This document shows positions 60,444 to 64,000 of a stretch of 64,000 nt of DNA, in pieces. How positions within the stretch are numbered: the first letter of the stretch is position 1; each line of letters starts with the position of its first letter. This DNA comes from Amycolatopsis bartoniae. GTDB lineage: Bacteria; Actinomycetota; Actinomycetes; Mycobacteriales; Pseudonocardiaceae. Position numbers and translations under genes: made by a program. The notes below the pieces were generated by a model. The model had not been told where the DNA came from and made no database searches. It saw nothing but the letters and a program-made list of their open reading frames with translations. Where the stretch lies: the NCBI RefSeq assembly GCF_014191255.1, contig NZ_JACHWH010000002.1:620001-684000 (forward strand), in the 5' to 3' direction.

Positions 60444-61402
60444 CGCTGTCAGTGCTGGACCTGGCACCGATCCCGGACGGTGGTGACGCTGGCACGGCGT
60501 TGCGGAACAGCCTGGATCTGGCCCGGCGGGTCGAGCAGCTGGGGTACCACCGGTACTGGGTGGCGGAGCACCACAACATGCCGGGCGTGGCCAGCGCCGC
60601 GACGGCCGTACTGGTGGCGCACCTCGCGCAGGTGACGACCGGCCTGCGGGTGGGTTCGGGCGGGATCATGCTGCCGAACCACGCGCCGCTCGTGGTGGCC
60701 GAGCAGTTCGGCACGCTGGAGGCCCTGCATCCCGGCCGGATCGATCTGGGGATAGGCCGAGCGCCAGGCACGGACGGCACAACGGCCGCGGCGCTGCGGG
60801 GCGCGCGGAACGTGGCGGACTTCCCGCAGCAGCTGGCTGAGCTGCTGACGTACTTCGAGCCGGACGAGACGCGCACGGTGCACGCCATCCCCGCGATCGG
60901 CCACAAACCCCCGGTGTGGCTGCTGGGTTCGAGCGGCTTCAGCGCGAAGCTGGCGGGAGAGCTGGGACTGCCGTTCGCGTTCGCCCACCACATCAGCGCG
61001 AGGAACACCCTGCCAGCGGTGCGGGTGTACCGGGAGTCGTTCCGCCCGTCCGAGGCGCTGCGGGAGCCGTACCTGATGCTGAGCGTGGCCGTGGTCTGCG
61101 CGGAAACGCAGGAGCGAGCCGACTGGCTGGCGGGCCCGGCGGAGCTCCGTTTCCTGAGCAGACACCACGGCCACCCGATCAAGCTCCCGACCCCGGAGAC
61201 CGCAGCGTCCTACGACTACACCGATGAGGATCGGCAAGTGCTGCAGCGAAAGTTCGGCAGCCACCTGATCGGCACCCCGGAAACGGTGCACAAAGGCCTG
61301 AACGCCCTGGCCCAGGACACGGGCGCGAACGAACTGATGCTCACCACAATGACGCACAACCACAAAGACCGAGTGCGCTCGTACGAACTACTGGCCACAT
61401 AA
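60434..61402 (+). CDS. LLM-class flavin-dependent oxidoreductase
   Basis: A 322-residue bacterial-luciferase-like monooxygenase: [65 protein letters not shown] and [12 protein letters not shown] are diagnostic of the MsnO8/YhbW-like subgroup. Substrate unknown. It overlaps helD by 10 bp and is followed at once by the second copy of the structured repeat. Confidence 0.9.
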   Translation: MAVTLSVLDLAPIPDGGDAGTALRNSLDLARRVEQLGYHRYWVAEHHNMPGVASAATAVLVAHLAQVTTGLRVGSGGIMLPNHAPLVVAEQFGTLEALHPGRIDLGIGRAPGTDGTTAAALRGARNVADFPQQLAELLTYFEPDETRTVHAIPAIGHKPPVWLLGSSGFSAKLAGELGLPFAFAHHISARNTLPAVRVYRESFRPSEALREPYLMLSVAVVCAETQERADWLAGPAELRFLSRHHGHPIKLPTPETAASYDYTDEDRQVLQRKFGSHLIGTPETVHKGLNALAQDTGANELMLTTMTHNHKDRVRSYELLAT

Positions 61403-61572
61403 ACAAAACCGGACACCCGGCAACGAAACCCAGCCCGGCACCCGCCCAGACCTCCCCCGTCCCCGATACAAAGCCGTCATTAGCGGTCGACGCGCCGTGT
61501 CAAGGGTGAGGCGAAGCCTCATCGCGAAGCGACGCCGAAGGCGCCCTTGACGCGGCGTGCCGACCGTTAAAC
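61403..61572 (+). repeat. structured dispersed repeat, copy 2 (3' of the monooxygenase gene)
   Basis: Homologous along its length to copy 1 when both are read in the sense of the preceding gene. Shared blocks are ACCTCCCCCGTCCCCGAT, CATTAGCGGT, TCAAGGGT, ATCGCGAAGCGACGCCGAAG, GCGCCCTTGA and ACCGTTAAAC. The inner hairpin differs in sequence but not in pairing (GAGGC-GAA-GCCTC here). The outer arms GGTCGACGCGCCG and CGGCGTGCCGACC differ from copy 1 yet still pair. It starts directly after the stop. Confidence 0.8.
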
Positions 61573-61604
61573 ACTCAAAAATCGGGGCGCCCACGCAACC
61601 ACAG

Positions 61605-61642
61605 TTCACGCGCGCAGCGCGGCTTCACGCGCGCAGCGCGGC
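61605..61642. repeat. perfect 19-bp tandem duplication
   Basis: TTCACGCGCGCAGCGCGGC occurs twice head to tail (61605-61623, 61624-61642), ending 6 bp before the cfa stop codon on the opposite strand. Each unit contains CGCGC-GCA-GCGCG, a small hairpin. Confidence 0.85.
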
Positions 61643-61648
61643 TCCTGC

Positions 61649-62947
61649 TCAGGACAACAACGCCTTCCGCGTCCTCGGCATCCCCGACTTTCCGTCCTGT
61701 TCCTTCACCGCCAGTACCTGGTTCACGCCGATCGAGCCCCTCTCGAAGGTCAGCGCCGACGCGGCCATGTACAGGCGCCACACCCGGGCGCGGCCCTCGC
61801 TGGTCAGCCGTACCGCGTCGGACCAGCGCGCCTCCAGGTTCGCGACCCATGCGCGCAGGGTCAGGGCGTAGTGCTCGCGCAGCGCCTCGACGTCGCGGAT
61901 CTCGAAGCCCGCCTCCTCGATGGCGCTCACCATGACGCTCACCGGCTCCAGCTCGCCGTCCGGGAAGACGTAGCGGTTGATGAACGACGTCTTGTCGTTC
62001 GTGTGGCCCGGCACGCCCGCCTTGCGGGAGATGGCGTGGTTGAGCAGCCTGCCCTGCGGCTTGAGCAGGTCGTACAGCGTCTTCGCGTACGTCGGCAGCA
62101 TCGACTGGCCCACGTGCTCCGCCATGCCGATGCTGGAGATCGCGTCGAACGGGCCGTCGTGCACGTCCCGGTAGTCCTGGACCCGGATCTCCACCAGGTC
62201 CGACAGGCCCTCCTCCGCCACGCGCTTGCGGGCGAAGTCGGCCTGCGCCTGCGACAGCGTGATACCGACCGCGTGGGCGCCGTACTCCCGCGCGGCGTGG
62301 ATGACGAACGTGCCCCAGCCGCAGCCGACGTCGAGGACCCGCATGCCCTGGTGCAGCCCGAGCTTGCGGGCCACGAGGTCGACCTTCGCCGTCTGGGCGT
62401 CTTCCAGCGTCTTCGCGTTGTCGTCCCAGACCGCGCACGAGTAGGTCATCGACGGGCCCAGCACGAGCGCGTAGAAGTCGTTGCCGACGTCGTAGTGGTG
62501 GCTGATCGCCTCCGCGTCACGGCGCTTCGAGTGCAGCCGCCCGGCCAGCCTGATCTCCTCGGCCGGGGGCTTGGGCGGCAGGCCGAACGCCCGCAGCCGC
62601 AGCCCGGTCTTGATGACGTCGCGCTTGACCGCGCCGTCCACGGCCAGCGTGCCGGACTGCGCGCCGACGACGCGTTCGAGGTGGGAAAGGCTTTCGAAGA
62701 AATCGGACTCGACGTCGAGATCCCCCGACACGAAACACCGGGCGATACCGAGCTCGTTCGGCGCCCACAGCAGCCTGCGCAACGCCCGGCGGCGCCTCAG
62801 CACCAGCCGCACCGGAGCGTCCGGCGGACCGGCCTCGCTCCCGTCCCAGCAGCGGATACGGAGCGGGATTGCGCTGCCCAGCACCGCACGGATCAGACCG
62901 TAGACGGATTCAGCGGCAGCGTTGCGCGAGGTGACCACGTACCTCAT
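61649..62947 (-). CDS. cfa: cyclopropane-fatty-acyl-phospholipid synthase family methyltransferase
   Basis: SAM-dependent methyltransferase that adds methylene groups to unsaturated lipid acyl chains at the membrane. The 432-residue protein has the CFA layout: N-terminal lipid-binding part (VRLVLRRRRALRRLLWAPNELGIARCFVSGDLDVE), AISHHYDVGNDFYALVLGPSMTYSCAVW, SAM motif VLDVGCGWGTFVIHAA, and SSIGMAEHVGQ with the general base. It converges on the repeat element. Confidence 0.93.
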   Translation of the reverse strand: MRYVVTSRNAAAESVYGLIRAVLGSAIPLRIRCWDGSEAGPPDAPVRLVLRRRRALRRLLWAPNELGIARCFVSGDLDVESDFFESLSHLERVVGAQSGTLAVDGAVKRDVIKTGLRLRAFGLPPKPPAEEIRLAGRLHSKRRDAEAISHHYDVGNDFYALVLGPSMTYSCAVWDDNAKTLEDAQTAKVDLVARKLGLHQGMRVLDVGCGWGTFVIHAAREYGAHAVGITLSQAQADFARKRVAEEGLSDLVEIRVQDYRDVHDGPFDAISSIGMAEHVGQSMLPTYAKTLYDLLKPQGRLLNHAISRKAGVPGHTNDKTSFINRYVFPDGELEPVSVMVSAIEEAGFEIRDVEALREHYALTLRAWVANLEARWSDAVRLTSEGRARVWRLYMAASALTFERGSIGVNQVLAVKEQDGKSGMPRTRKALLS

Positions 62948-63014
62948 TCAAGCACTTACCGGGACTTCACGCCCATACCCGCGAGGCTGATTCGCCCGAA
63001 CTGCCGGAATCGGA

Positions 63015-63059
63015 GGCCGTGTACTTTCCCACAGGAAATCCGCGGGAAAGTACACGGCC
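63015..63059 (-). terminator. terminator hairpin of pyc
   Basis: GGCCGTGTACTTTCCC and GGGAAAGTACACGGCC form a perfect 16-bp stem with a 13-base loop, beginning 6 bp after the pyc stop on the minus strand. No T-run follows, but stem length and position make termination the likely role. Confidence 0.8.
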
Positions 63060-63065
63060 GTTCTG

Positions 63066-64000
63066 CTACTCCAGCACCAGGAGGAGGTCGCCGCCCTCGA
63101 CCTGCTGGACCGAGTTGATGGCGAGCCTGCCCACCTTGCCGCCCGTCGCGGCGGTGATCGACGCCTCCATCTTCATCGCCTCGATCGTGGCCACCGTGGC
63201 GCCCGCGGCCACCTCGTCACCCTCCCGCACGGACAGCGTGACGACCCCGGCGAACGGCGCGGCGACGTGCTTCGGGTTGCCCTTGTCGGCCTTCTCCGCC
63301 GCCGGCAGGTCCGACGCCACCGAGCGGTCGCGCACCTGGATCGGCCGCAGCTGTCCGTTGAGGCTGGACATCACCGTGCGCATGCCGCGCTCGTCGGCCT
63401 CGCCGATGGCCTCCAGCTCGATGAGCAGCCGTACGCCCGGTTCGAGGTCCACCTGGTACTCCTCCCCCGGGCGCAGCCCGTAGAAGAAGTCCTTGCTCGG
63501 CAGCACGCTCGTGTCGCCGTACGCCTCGCGGTGCGCCTCGAACTCCTTCGTCGGCGCCGGGAACAGCAGCCGGTTGAGCGTCCGGCGCCGGTCGTTCGCC
63601 AGCCCTTCGCGGTCCTCGGCGGACAGCTCGGTCTCCGGCTTCGGCTCGGCGCGGCCTTCGAGCGCCTTGGTGCGGAACGGCTCCGGCCAGCCGCCGGGCG
63701 GGTCGCCCAGCTCGCCGCGCAGGAAGCCGATCACCGAGTCCGGAATGTCGTACTTGTTCGGCTCCGCCTCGAACTTCTCCGGCGACACCCCGGCGCCGAC
63801 GAGGTGCAGCGCGAGGTCACCGACCACCTTGGACGAAGGCGTGACCTTCACCAGGTGGCCGAGGATCCGGTCGGCGGCTGCGTACATCGCCTCGATGTCC
63901 TCGAACCGGTCGCCGAGGCCGAGCGCGCGGGCCTGCGTGCGCAGGTTGGACAGCTGCCCGCCGGGGATCTCGTGGTCGTACACGCGGCCGGTCGGCGAGG
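63066..64000 (-). CDS. pyc: pyruvate carboxylase, C-terminal part (starts beyond the window)
   Basis: Biotin enzyme converting pyruvate to oxaloacetate. The visible 311 residues cover the end of the carboxyltransferase domain (YDHEIPGGQLSNLRTQARALGLGDRFEDI), the conserved carboxylase domain (PSSKVVGDLALHLVG) and the biotinyl domain with the biotin lysine in EAMKMEA and VEGGDLLLVLE at the end. The frame is open to base 64000 with no start, so the N-terminal two thirds lie outside. Confidence 0.96.
   Translation of the reverse strand, partial: SPTGRVYDHEIPGGQLSNLRTQARALGLGDRFEDIEAMYAAADRILGHLVKVTPSSKVVGDLALHLVGAGVSPEKFEAEPNKYDIPDSVIGFLRGELGDPPGGWPEPFRTKALEGRAEPKPETELSAEDREGLANDRRRTLNRLLFPAPTKEFEAHREAYGDTSVLPSKDFFYGLRPGEEYQVDLEPGVRLLIELEAIGEADERGMRTVMSSLNGQLRPIQVRDRSVASDLPAAEKADKGNPKHVAAPFAGVVTLSVREGDEVAAGATVATIEAMKMEASITAATGGKVGRLAINSVQQVEGGDLLLVLE

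Overview
The window is a chromosomal piece of a high-G+C actinobacterium. The strongest family-level reading is Pseudonocardiaceae, Amycolatopsis-like. This rests on very high third-position G+C, frequent GTG starts, probable leaderless genes, a SepIVA-type division protein next to coaD, actinobacterial domains of unknown function (DUF6986, DUF6292, DUF3072), and DasR-, GlnR- and AllR-like boxes. I see no rRNA, tRNA, CRISPR array, insertion sequence or prophage. The genus is an inference.

Layout: (1) 1-3.4 kb: start of an aldo/keto reductase, then metY, a CoA-binding protein and a metallo-beta-lactamase-fold protein. (2) 3.4-27.6 kb: a large purine salvage and catabolism island. It has two DJ-1/GlxA-type genes, the allantoin/glyoxylate operon hyi-garR-gcl-allB-alc, the urate operon uraD-uraH-uox-permease, a second (AzgA-type) purine permease, a three-subunit xanthine dehydrogenase operon with an embedded 8-oxoguanine deaminase, a PucR regulator, malate synthase with a DUF6986 lyase-like gene, and the IclR-type regulator AllR. 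(3) 27.6-40.8 kb: ftsY and smc, separated by an amino-sugar segment (anmK, sodium symporter), a 46-residue peptide gene, a DUF6292 gene and a secreted GH172 glycosidase; then acylphosphatase and a Ser/Pro-rich anchored protein. (4) 40.8-48.8 kb: complete kdpFABC-DE potassium system with an extra 27-residue membrane peptide. (5) 48.8-64 kb: asnB, a stress protein, then the conserved core mutM ... rnc-rpmF-DUF177-sepIVA-coaD-rsmD, interrupted by Uma2, quinone oxidoreductase and HxlR genes, followed by a HelD-like helicase, a flavin monooxygenase, a cyclopropane-fatty-acid synthase and the 3' end of pyruvate carboxylase.

How the genes work together: xanthine (XDH) or 8-oxoguanine (deaminase) gives urate. 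Uox, UraH and UraD turn urate into S-allantoin. AllB and Alc give ureidoglycolate and urea. Glyoxylate then goes through Gcl, GarR and Hyi to glycerate, or through malate synthase into the TCA cycle. A ureidoglycolate lyase is missing from the window. Two paired 15-bp boxes with the same 21-bp pitch, before hyi and between aceB and allR, suggest that AllR co-regulates both branches.

The least explained signals are a ~170-bp highly structured repeat occupying two convergent intergenic gaps (51.6-51.8 kb and 61.4-61.6 kb), a glyoxylate carboligase with Glu rather than Val at residue 51, a 12-mer (GTGGACAGTGCG) found four times irrespective of reading frame, and a small peptide gene with clear coding character but no recognised function.
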